Below are positions 25,310 through 34,872 of a stretch of DNA of 64,000 bases, piece by piece. The translations under genes and the position numbers were made by a program. The notes below the pieces were generated by a model that was not told where the DNA came from, searched no databases, and saw nothing but the letters and a program-made list of their open reading frames with translations. Location of the stretch: NCBI GenBank assembly GCA_949357655.1, contig CASHTG010000012.1, forward strand, positions 372,001-436,000, read 5' to 3'. How positions within the stretch are numbered: the stretch's first letter is position 1; every line of letters starts with the position of its first letter. Origin of the DNA: Parascedosporium putredinis. Taxonomy: Eukaryota; Ascomycota; Sordariomycetes; Microascales; Microascaceae.

Positions 25310-25954
25310 ATGCGCTGGGCATCCGCTCTCTTCCTCACCGGCCTCCCGCTCGCCACAGCCACCCGGCGTCCCTCCCCCATCACCGCCCGCCAAGCCGCCG
25401 GCCGCATAGAAGTCCTCGCCGTGCGGGCCAACGGCACGCTCTGCCCCAACGAGGGCACGTACACGTCGCACATCAGCCCCGAGAAGGACGTCTTCACCAT
25501 CGGCTTCATGGAGAACTGGGTCGACAGCCTCGACAAGAAGACGGGCCTGTGCACCGTCACCGTCGACCTGCTGTACCCCGGCGGCGGCTGCACCACGGCC
25601 AAGCTGCAGACCACCCCCAGCGGTTTCATGCAGGGCGACGAGACCGTGCGCGGCCACCTCAAGCTCGGCTACAAGGACCCCCGCGCCCGCGCCGGCGAGC
25701 TGCTGCAAAAGGAGCTCGTCAACTACCACTGGTCCGCTACCAACCCGGGCATCGTCTGGCTCGAGACCGGCGATATCGACGGCTCCTTGGCCGTGGCGGG
25801 CGGCGAGGGCGCCACCGTCAGCGTGGACATCGTCACCGACTTGTCTATCGTGACGACGACGGAGGATAGCATGGGCGGCACGCTTGAGCTGGAGGCCCTC
25901 ACCATGATGGTTTTGGATACCTTGACGGATGCGGACCCGAGCCTGTGCGCGTAG
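25310..25954 (+). CDS. Small secreted protein, DUF4360-like
   Basis: An intronless frame of 214 residues starts at an ATG in a good fungal context (GCCACCATG) after a long CT-rich leader. Residues 1-17 form a signal peptide (MRWASALFLTGLPLATA). The mature part has four cysteines (LCPNEG, GLCTV, GGGC, SLCA) and alternating hydrophobic residues that suggest a beta-rich fold. The C-V-x-V-x-L-x-Y-P-G-G segment resembles DUF4360 secreted proteins of ascomycetes, whose function is unknown; the match is by pattern only. The reading frame is unbroken and strongly G/C at third positions, as expected of a real gene. It is the first of three small extracellular proteins in a row. It could instead be a lineage-specific effector-like protein. 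Confidence 0.75.
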   Translation: MRWASALFLTGLPLATATRRPSPITARQAAGRIEVLAVRANGTLCPNEGTYTSHISPEKDVFTIGFMENWVDSLDKKTGLCTVTVDLLYPGGGCTTAKLQTTPSGFMQGDETVRGHLKLGYKDPRARAGELLQKELVNYHWSATNPGIVWLETGDIDGSLAVAGGEGATVSVDIVTDLSIVTTTEDSMGGTLELEALTMMVLDTLTDADPSLCA

Positions 25955-27076
25955 AGGGTATGTGAGGTGTAGAGGAGGGTATATGTCGCGCAGAGAGTTG
26001 GCGCTTCGACGGGCAGACAGACAATAGAGGGGCACTAGAGAATTATTTCCTTGGCTAGGGTTGTCGAAACTAATTTCTTTTCAAGAGCGTTATTTCATTC
26101 AGCAGGTGTCCATGTACGTATATAGTCGTGCGGGTGGTTGTGATGATTGTCGACTATCATGACGAGAGAGCACTCAAGAGCGCGCACACACTCGTAACAC
26201 AGGCAAATCCATCTCTCCCTTTTTCATCAAAGTTCATTCAGTCGTGCTATGCCATGTAGATCTAGAGACCTAGAGAGACAATAAAAGTGAGGTAAGAATC
26301 ACGGATACGCTGCACTCCCTGTTCTCCCCAGATGATTAACACCCCCTCCCCTCCCCTCTCTTCTCCCTTTAGACGAAAAGCTTTCGTGGCGCATCGAATC
26401 CACCGTACCTGTCGCTATAGCCTTCGCGTGCCGTTCCCATAATGCCCCTGGGAGAGATGCAAAGAAGTGACAGAGTAAAGCTTCTCCCCTCCTTGAATGC
26501 AAAGGTGGCGGACGCCAGCCTTGACACGAAGCCAACCTAAAACGCTTCGTACTAACCTTTTTTCTCTTATTTTTTTGTCGTTTTATTTTATCCCTCACTC
26601 TCACTAACCACATGCACAAAGTAAAAGATGGGGGCTTCAAAGGGACCACCATGCGTTCAATACATGTACGTCGTGACATGGACATCACGATCATGACTAC
26701 ATGTATTACATGCCGCCACCGCAAAGATGGCTCGACGCTAAGAACTTAAAATGTCAAAACTCTCGCCAGACGTCACAAAGAAACAGTAAAGCGAAAAGTA
26801 TCATGGAAAACCAGTCCAGCGGAATAAATAAATAGGATTGAACCCTTTTTGCATCCCGGGTTTTACAAAGAACAAGAGTCGTCCCTGTCCCACCCCCTTT
26901 TCTCCCCTCCCTTGCCTCCCCTTTGCACCATCGCGAGATTCTCTCTGCTCCAACCCATAACCCACCACACATGCATCATATATCCCGCAATAATTTCATC
27001 ATATTTTTTGAATTGAATTGAACCCGTAAAAGACGATACCTAATAAAAAGGGCAATCCCCTTTAGAAAAAAACAAA
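25955..27076. other. Intergenic region
   Basis: Only short frames are present. AT-rich segments at 26985-27060 sit directly before the next start codon. I see no gene here. Confidence 0.5.
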
Positions 27077-27746
27077 ATGCACCTCCTCCCCATTCTCACA
27101 CTCACCCTCTTCCCCTCCTCTCCCTCGCCGACCTCCGCCTCGACACCGACGACGTACCCCAACCCTGCTCCGCCCTCTGCGCCCCCATCGTAGAACTCTC
27201 CCGCATCTGCGAAGTCACCGACGAGGACGCCGTCGGCGGCTCCGACAACGAGGACCTCCTCGAGCGCCAGTGCCTCTGCACCAACGCCAGCTTCGACGTC
27301 CCCGGCCGCACCGCCCTGTGCGCCGCCTGCATCCACCAAAACGCCCCCGACCTCGACGATGCTGAAGGTAAATGAAAAAGAAAGAAGAAAAAAAACACAA
27401 GCTTGCAGCTAACTAAAAGAACCCTTGGTGTATAGACATTAGCGACATCATGAGCGCCTGCGGCTTCCAGAGCACCACCCTCGCCCAGGGTTCCACCTCC
27501 GCCTCCTCCGTCTCCGTCGCCGCCACCAAGCCCACCGCTTCCAGCGACCTCACCACCACCTTTAGCGCCACTGTCACCGGTGCCGGCGTCGGAGGTTCCG
27601 GTGCCGTCGACACCGCCGGAAGTCGCCCGACCGATGCGAGCGATAAGCCCGACGGCGACAATGCCGCCGTCGTCGGTGCCCCTACCAGTGCGGGCGTCAT
27701 GTGTGCCGCCGTTGCCTTCTTTGCTGCTGTTTTGTTCATGGTCTGA
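27077..27746 (+). CDS. Eight-cysteine GPI-anchored surface protein, CFEM-like (one frame break)
   Basis: Exon 1 is 27077-27367 and exon 2 is 27436-27746; the donor is GTAAAT and the acceptor TATAG, joining in phase. A hydrophobic leader begins MHLLPILTLTLF. The mature domain has eight cysteines spaced C-x3-C-x9-C-x20-C-x-C-x13-C-x2-C-x20-C (from PCSALC to MSACGF). The C-x3-C, C-x-C and C-x2-C elements recall CFEM domains, but the conserved haem-binding Asp is not evident. A Ser/Thr/Ala-rich stalk and a C-terminal hydrophobic segment (CAAVAFFAAVLFMV) indicate GPI anchoring in the wall or membrane. One C appears missing at CCCC 27112-27115, which puts the leader out of frame with the domain. 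Function is unknown; adhesion or iron capture would be guesses. Confidence 0.7.
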
Positions 27747-28211
27747 GAAGGGATGGGCTGGTCGGATGGGCGACGAGAGGCTATCAGTCTAACATGCCTT
27801 TCTATCATTTCGTCCTGGTCACGGGCTCACGTCGGATTGGTAATAGCATCATTTGTTTCTTTTCTCCCTTTTTAATGAATCAAAATTCGCTTTCTTATAT
27901 ATATATCTTCAAAGGAAAGTCGTGAATTAGTCTAAATACATAAAACCAGGTGGGGCAGATGCCACCAAAAAAAAAGAGATAAACCCATGTCTACGTCAAC
28001 CTCGCGCTTCTACTACCAATCGTAGCCGCGAACAAAAGATGAAAACGTGATAAATGACGAGGGGAAAAATGAAGATTGAAAAGTTGAATCCGCCCCTAGG
28101 CGTCTAGGAGATGGCGTAGACGTCTTGGAAGCGATGACCTCTGCTAGAAGAGAAGCCGGATAGTGGGCGGTCACCTGAAAGACCGTGTTGAAGAAAGGCT
28201 GCATCTGCCGC
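27747..28211. other. Short intergenic region between convergent GPI-protein genes
   Basis: The 3' regions of the two GPI-protein genes meet here. AT-rich sequence at 27840-27970 is consistent with UTRs. No gene is seen. Confidence 0.5.
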
Positions 28212-28862
28212 TTAGAGCGCAAAGACGGCAGCAAGAACGCCGGCAACCGAGACAAGAGTCCTGCCAGCGCCGCTCGCGTTGCCACCAGTATCGTCATTGG
28301 CAGTGTCAGAACCAGAGCCGGAACCAGAACCGGAACCAGAACCGGACCCAATACCGGAGCCGGAACCCACACCTGAGCCAGAGCCCGATCCAGAACCAGA
28401 GTTGGAGCTGTTGCCGCTGTCATCATCGTCATCATCATCATCATCATCGTCTCCGCTTCCGAAACCAGTAGGCAGAGTGATCCTCGAAGTGGTGGTAGCA
28501 GTAGTGCTGGTCGTCTGGGGAATAACATCATCATCGTCGTCGTCACCGCCGCCAATGCCGGTGGGAAGGCTTCCACCGCCGCCGCCTCCGGGCCGGGTGG
28601 TTACACCGCCGTCGCCGCTGCACCGCCTGCCAATGGGGCAGCATCCGTACTCGCCGTTGTCGCCCATCTGACACGTCGAGCTGAGGGGGCAGCCACCCTC
28701 GCCGCTGGGGCAGCAGGTGTAGCCAATGGGGATACAGCCGTCACCGCACACCTTTTGCGCGATGCCGCACTCACTCTGCCTCTTGAGGAGAACGAGGGGC
28801 GACGTGCCCGCCACGGCGCCGGTGGCCGCGGTGAGGAGGAAGAGGGCCAGAGACTTGTGCAT
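28212..28862 (-). CDS. Granulin-like cysteine-rich GPI-anchored protein
   Basis: A single unbroken exon encodes 216 residues. There is a signal peptide (MHKSLALFLLTAATGAVAG), then a compact cysteine-rich module of about 65 residues with paired cysteines (GYTCCPSGEGGCPL, YGCCPIGRRC), as in granulin-type or other small disulfide folds of fungal wall proteins. Next come Gly-rich linkers, two poly-Asp stretches (six and about eleven Asp) and a long Ser-Gly repeat. The C-terminus is hydrophobic (LVSVAGVLAAVFAL) after a small-residue site, the pattern of a GPI signal. The protein is therefore expected on the plasma membrane or wall, with the cysteine module held out on a flexible stalk. The ligand is unknown. 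It converges on the previous GPI-protein gene. Confidence 0.8.
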   Translation of the reverse strand: MHKSLALFLLTAATGAVAGTSPLVLLKRQSECGIAQKVCGDGCIPIGYTCCPSGEGGCPLSSTCQMGDNGEYGCCPIGRRCSGDGGVTTRPGGGGGGSLPTGIGGGDDDDDDVIPQTTSTTATTTSRITLPTGFGSGDDDDDDDDDDDSGNSSNSGSGSGSGSGVGSGSGIGSGSGSGSGSGSGSDTANDDTGGNASGAGRTLVSVAGVLAAVFAL

Positions 28863-30793
28863 TTTTGTTTTTGTGGTTGGTTTTGGCTTGACCGGGGGAT
28901 GGTTCAGGTTGGGAGGAGGTAGGTGGCTTGAGGGTTGGGAGGTGCGGGTAGAATGAAGCTGAGAGATGAGGATTGGTCAACGCACAGCGAAGGCGTTCTT
29001 TTGCAGCAAGATCTCGCGTGCAGTGTCAATGTGCTTAAGATCTGGGGAATTGGAGATATGGTCCACACAGGAACCGAGGATGATAGCGCAAAGAGTTGAT
29101 AGGTCGAGAAGATGGCTTTTCTTTCATCGAGCATCTGGGGGTGCCGGTCGAAGGGTCTGCCTCTATATAGGGCAAATCCACGGAGAGAGAGAGAGAGCTC
29201 ATTTCCTCTTACAAGTACAAGGCAGAGAGATCCCAAGCGAGGTCCAGACAGAGTGTAAGCTCGGGGAGCTGCAGCCCGTTCGCTCCATGTCCCAGAAGAG
29301 TGAGAATCCTTACCCTGCCTCGCACAGCTTCCCCTTTCGCCTCCCATCTCGTCTCTTCTTCTTTTTTGTCCCAACCGTGGCTGGGGGTGCCTGGAAATGG
29401 GGTGGTTGCCCAAGGAAGAGGGTGGTAATCGCGGTTCCGCACTTCGCCTTATGACAATTAGCGTACAAAGTCTAACCATCCCAAGTCTAATGAGATGGGT
29501 CCAACCCTTGTCTTCCCCCTCCAGCTCCTCAATGATCGTCCAAAAATATCACTGATCACCGCTGTTTCGACCCAACCCAACGCAGTTTGGCTTGTTCTTG
29601 GGAAAACAACAAATGCAGGGAAACGGTCAATTGTCACCTCGAGTCGGGCTCGAGTCTCGCCGACTGCCGCTATTCAACCCGTCAGCATCATCGCCCGAGC
29701 CAAAAGAAAATACAATGGATCCAGCAAGATTGCAACCCTGCGATCTGCAGACTCGGCCGGCGGGTGGAGAAGAACAGGGGTAGCCCAAGCCAAGCTTTCC
29801 ACGCTGAATGGCCCCATTGAGCCATCGGGGTATGATCGCATACAGCATAGAAGAGCTAATGCAGCCATTCTTCTCAAAAGGGAGACGGGAGTTGTGATTG
29901 TGGCTGGAGCACTCTTGATCTTTGAAAGCCTTCCCCCAAAAAAAAGGGCATCGATCTTGGAATGGAGCGGAGAAAAGAAACGTCGTTTGTGGCAGTACAC
30001 TTGCATTTCTTAGCTGCAGTCTTTCTTGATTACTAGCAGTCGATCGAGAAACAACGCACCTCATGCCGCCAAGATAAACGCCAAGTCATATAAGTCAAGG
30101 CAAGGAGGCTGAGTCGGGGTCTCCAGACCTTCTTCAAAGACCGATCTCTCTTTTGAAGAATCCTTCTCTCGACCTTTCCTTTCATGACCAAGGAGCGATG
30201 GTTCGAGATGCCTTGTTTTTGTTTTTCCTTGTTCTCCTTCTCGCCTTTGTCGATCTTGGAAGCTAACCATCCCAGTCTGCCCTGTGGCGAGTGCAAATGT
30301 GGAGCTCTGCAATCCCCTTCATCATCTTAGTTTGATTTCCTAGCTTGCTAGGCACCAGCTTGCCTACATTGAGCAAGATTAAAATTCCGTCGAATCGCAA
30401 TCCGGGAATTGTGACCGTGGACAGCAAAGGCCGCCCATGGTTACCATGTCAAGCCTGTCAGTCACCGCGTGACCTGCCGGGGCGGAATCTGATCTAATAA
30501 TACCAAGTACTTGAAGATGCACTAAGTTGACTTCTTTTACACGAGCGCTTTAATACTTCGTAATAACATCCTGTCTCGTTACCGCTGGTCCGACCCATAT
30601 CCGGGTAGCCCCCATCCGTCAATTTGGTCTGATTTGAGGCCCTGGCGAGCTGAACTTGCAGATCATGGTAATCATCACCCATTCCTCGCCTACCGCACAA
30701 GAGGGGAAGACAGCTCGCTATATACTTGTAGGCTTTCACTTCCTTCTTGACTTGGCAAGTGCGTGCGTGCGTTCGCCCTTGCCTCGGCTCTCA
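28863..30793. other. Intergenic region
   Basis: Contains the promoter of the granulin-like gene (a TATATAG element at 29163-29170 read on the minus strand, about 300 bases before the start) and the 3' side of the acetyltransferase gene. The 170-codon plus-strand frame at 29495-30013 has no recognisable features. Confidence 0.45.
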
Positions 30794-31847
30794 TTAGCAC
30801 CAGGCATAGTGGTGATTATCCTCCCAGACCACGTCCGTTTGCTCGCCACCCTTCCACCGGAGGCACGGCAGCCGGTCCTGGCGACCCTCAAAGAGCACTC
30901 GGACCGCCGTCTCATCCTCGACGCCCAGCATCCTCGCGGCCTCCTCGACATCGCCTTGCGGGTTCCACACCGTAACCCTCTCGAACCCCCAGTCCTTGGC
31001 CTCGGAAAGCGCGGCGCGCAAGAGGTCCATGATCGCTGCGGGATTTTCTCCCACGATGCGGATAATTCCAAGCGTCTGGCGGCCTACTTCGTGAACCCAG
31101 TAGATCCAGTTGGCCCCGTCCGAGGTGGCGGCGCCATAGTTTTGCGGCTCCCGGTTCCGCACCTGGCGCGCGACAATCGCGTTTCGCTCAAATTGCCAGT
31201 CCACCTGCGCAAATGTGGGCAAGAAAGCAACCCTTGTGCTCCCGTTCTCGGGGCTCTCGTTTAGTCTCGCCGTGAGCTTTGCGATATCCCGGTCACATAA
31301 GGGTGCAATCTCTTCGCGAGAAAGGAACCTGACCCCCTCCGGCACGGGCGGGGAACGGCGCTGCCTAGGAGAAAGAGCGTGACCCGAGCGGCGAGGGTGG
31401 CATCCCAGCCGTATTTAGCATAGAAGTCAGGCCCAATGCCGCTGTAGAGAACGCTGAAGGCGCTATCTAGGTCCATGACGCCCTGCAACTGGCGGAGCAT
31501 CCACGCTGCCATGCCTTGGCCCCGATACGCCGGGGTGGTGAACACGGCAGCTACCCCGTAAGCCTTGGTCGGTCGAGCCAAGTCACCGGGAGCCTTGACG
31601 AGAGCCGTCTTTGCTATAGATTCTACGGCGCACACAATGTCGGCCGGGTCGCCGTGACGATGTACTACGTAGAATGTGCGACCAGTGTCTCTTTCCTTGA
31701 GTGAGGCTTGCCTGTGCATGTGACCTTCAATAGTCAAGGGCATCGACCATTCGACGCCGTTGATGCGCCACGAGAGCTCCGCTGCTCAGGGCTCGCCTCC
31801 GTGAAGACGACCTCCGCGGGAGTGATGGGTTTCCTATCATCGGCCAT
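30794..31847 (-). CDS. GNAT-family N-acetyltransferase, LYC1-like (frame-broken)
   Basis: The proposed start is at 31847 (MADDRKPITP), and no intron is needed to reach the TAA at 30794. The acetyl-CoA-binding motif is clear: YGVAAVFTTPAYRGQGMAAW, with R-G-Q-G-M in the pyrophosphate loop. Downstream are SVLYSGIGPDFYAKYGW and VDWQFERNAIVARQ, features of the fungal LYC1 group, named for the Yarrowia lysine N6-acetyltransferase of lysine catabolism. At about 350 residues, the length is near that family's norm. Frames change twice, each as one missing base: after CC at 31779-31780 (plus-strand reading) and at GGGG 31350-31353. Substrate is inferred from family only; other small amines are possible. 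The reduced match at the N-terminus makes the start less certain than the core. Confidence 0.75.
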
Positions 31848-33538
31848 TGTTTATGTTAATTAGCGCGGACTGCCGAGCGTGGTTTGCGGGTGTGAGATAA
31901 TTTGTGAAGTTTCTGGCTGGAAGCCTTTTAAGGAGGGCCTGTCCCGTCGAGAGATGGAGAGAGACCCAGCTCCGTTTAAAAAGCCCCCGCTCATCATCGC
32001 GCGTCGTGCTTTCTCGAAGAGTGTCCATCGGTTGGCACCGGTGGAGGGCGAACCCACATTCCTGACTCATCCCGAGAGGGGCTTGAGGGGTTGGATGGGA
32101 CTCTGAGCCCATCATGCTTGCTCCTTCCATTTTGGCCCCAGGCAGCAGCGTCCAGTGTAAGTCGCCCGGGACCTTCGTTCACAACTTGTAAAGATGCAAG
32201 ATGGGTTGAGGGAATAACTCCTCGCTCCTCGAGGCCCGAATCTTGCGACGGAAATGTGTATAGATTTCATTATTCAATCGATCTAAGATCATCCGGTAAT
32301 TACCGCCCACAATGGCCGTTTCGTTTTCCCCCTAGTTTGCCTTCCTCTCAAGCTCATCCATCGCATATATACTAGAATCTTTATCTCTTGAGCCCTCGTC
32401 AAGTCAAGAGACTGCATGCAGTTTTTGGTTAGAAACAAACTCCAAAAACCCTCTCTGCAACCAAGATTTTTCACATTGATCGCCACAAAATGGTTGCCTC
32501 TTGATCGCCTCTCCCGGCCCAAAGCCGGCAGATAAATCCCCGATTCGATTCCACCCCCGCATGAACCACCTTCAACCGCTTCCTTGGCCTCTCCGTCGCC
32601 GTATTTGGTTAAATTCGGGTGAAAGAGAAGATCCCTCTTTTCCCCACACGCGACGCGAGTCTCCGCCCAAAGGGGATAGATAGGCCAAGGTTTCCGTCCC
32701 TCCCCTTGCCTTTGCCCTCGCTCCTCCAATTGCCTCCTCACACATTCATCTGCTCCGGAAGGTCTTACGTTCGTACGCTATCTAAACGGAAAATCTCAGC
32801 CTCTAGATTCTCTTAAGCCGTTCTTGCCGGCTGCTTAGGACACTTGAGATCTCATCCTTAATCAGGCCCCCACGAGTGTTCCCTTCCAAGATGGATGTTC
32901 ACACTTTCCGCGACAAGTGAATAGATGCATAATGTATACATCCAAATGCCGAGTGGCTAGGATGCTTCAGCACTTTGCCGTGTATAAGTGCCAAGGAAAA
33001 GGCAATAATATGCGACAAAAGGTCCCCCGGTGGCCATGCACCTACTCCTAGTCGTCCTCTGAATGGGGCAAGACTTGCCCCGTCCCCATTCGTCTATGAA
33101 GATCTGGAGCCGTAGTTTAATTGATTTAAATCTAAGTCGATCTCGTCATCTGCATCCAGAACATTCCCACAGTAAGAATGAGCCTTGCATCCGAAAGGCG
33201 AGCCCTTCCACGTTGGCCCCGCAAATCCCGGCATCCTCAACCGAGCTGGAGCGGGTATAACTTGCCGGCCTTGCGTCAACACGTTTGTTTTACCTGGAAA
33301 TCCTCGGCTGCAATCCTAGCACCGAGAGCTGTGCTGTCGACAAAGTAGTTCAAAAACGGGGCTCTAACCACATTTCGTCACGGTTGCTGTATGTACGGAC
33401 AGGTATCCCTAAGACCATGACCAGCTTGCTCGCTCTTTGCCTTGAAAATAGGGGAGAGGGAGCACGGTGGATACCCGCATGTAAAGGCAGTATTACCTGT
33501 GCGAAGCCGTCCTCGCGTTCGAGATGCGATACTATCAA
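31848..33538. other. Intergenic region between divergent genes
   Basis: A shared upstream region for the acetyltransferase and cutinase genes. Only short overlapping frames are present and I see no domain. No clear TATA element could be assigned to the cutinase. Confidence 0.4.
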
Positions 33539-34872
33539 ATGCTCCACGCCTGCTTAGCGGTCCTCCTGGCCAGCCTGGCCGCAACGGCATCCGCGGCCCC
33601 AACCCAACTCGACTCCCGATCGTCATGGACTGGACTGTCCTCGCGCGAGTTCACAGAGGAGGGTGCCGCCCGATCATCTTCATTTATGCTCGCGAAACCA
33701 TAGCCCCAGGTAACATGGTTCGTTTCGCCCCTCTCCTCAAATTCTCTAGTCTACTCACCTCGGGACTCTTCCTCCCCAATCATAGCTAACATGTAGTTAT
33801 CCCTTGCCCTTAGGGCTTCTGGGTCGGACCGGAAATCTCCAACCGGCTGAAGCTCTACTTTGGCGTGGACAACGTAGCCACAGAAGGCGTCGATTATCTC
33901 GGCCGAATGGACACCAACTTATACCCCGGTGGCGCACCCCCATTCGGCATCTATCTCATGCAGGTGCTCCTCACCCGCGCGGTGAAGGAGTGCCCCTCTT
34001 CCAAAGTCATTGCGGCCGGATACAGCCAGGGCGCCGCCGTGCTGCACCGGGCCGTGCAGTACCTCGACGAGGAGATTCGCGACCGCATCACCGCCGTCGT
34101 GACCTTTGGGGATACCCAGACTCTTCAGGACGGTGGACGAATCATCGGCTACCCGCTGGACCAAACCCTCATCATCTGCAACGTGGGCGACGTCATCTGC
34201 ACCGGCACCCTCTACGTGTTCCCGATCCACCTCGATTACACCAAGAGGGTCCCCGAGGCCGTGCACTGGCTCATTTGGAAGATTTTGTCGTCGTACTTTA
34301 ATCCGCCCATCACGCCTTGGTATTGGTGGGAACATCCGCCGGCGTGGTGGAAGCCTCCTAGCGAAGGTGAGGAGGGCAGTGGCGATGGAGACGGCGAGGA
34401 AGAAGGCGAGTGTGATGGGGAAGACAGCGGGGAGGATAATAACGAAGAAGAACCCAATGGCGGGGGAGGAGATGAGAACGAAGAGGACGATCGAAACTGG
34501 GGCACTATGCTCCCGCCCTTCATGTCCATGTTTCCGTCCATCCCAGTCGGCGATCCTGCTCCCACCGTGACAGTCGGCATCGGCACGGCCCCACCAGACC
34601 CGGATCTAGGCGACGTTCTCTCCGACTACCCGGAACTCTCCACCATCCTCTCTTCTCACATTCCGGGCTTCGAGACCGTCATCCCCGAAGACCCTGCTCC
34701 GTCGCCCTCCAGCTCCAGCTCCCCGATGTCGGCCTCACTGCCACTGTCACCGTTACAGCTACAGTCACCGTGTTCCGGCCCCCGGACCCCGGGTGCGCGT
34801 TACCCAGTGAACCTACGGTCGGAATATCTCCGTCGCTTCCCGACTGAGGCCTTTTATCTTGTGTGGAAATGA
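33539..34872 (+). CDS. Cutinase-family serine esterase with acidic C-terminal extension (frame-broken)
   Basis: Exon 1 is 33539-33717 and exon 2 starts at 33814. The donor GTTCGT is weak, but it is the one that keeps PGNM joined in frame to GFWVGPEIS; the nearby GTAACA would break the frame. A signal peptide (MLHACLAVLLASLAATASA) is followed by the alpha/beta-hydrolase core: IIFIYARET, nucleophile elbow AAGYSQGAAV, catalytic-Asp region CNVGDVICTG and catalytic-His region FPIHLDYT. Cutinases hydrolyse cutin polyester or related esters outside the cell. After the core come a Trp-rich segment (WYWWEHPPAWWKPP), about 40 residues dominated by Glu/Asp/Gly, and a Pro/Thr/Val tail. Frame breaks occur at GGG 33661-33663 and CCCC 34721-34724. 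After the second, the alternate frame gives a more natural T-V-T-V repeat ending near 34849, so the true stop may lie there. Confidence 0.8.

Noticed and set aside
28212..28671. 130-codon plus-strand Pro-Glu repeat frame
   Set aside because: It is antisense to the Ser-Gly and poly-Asp stalk of the granulin-like protein; repeat DNA keeps both strands open.
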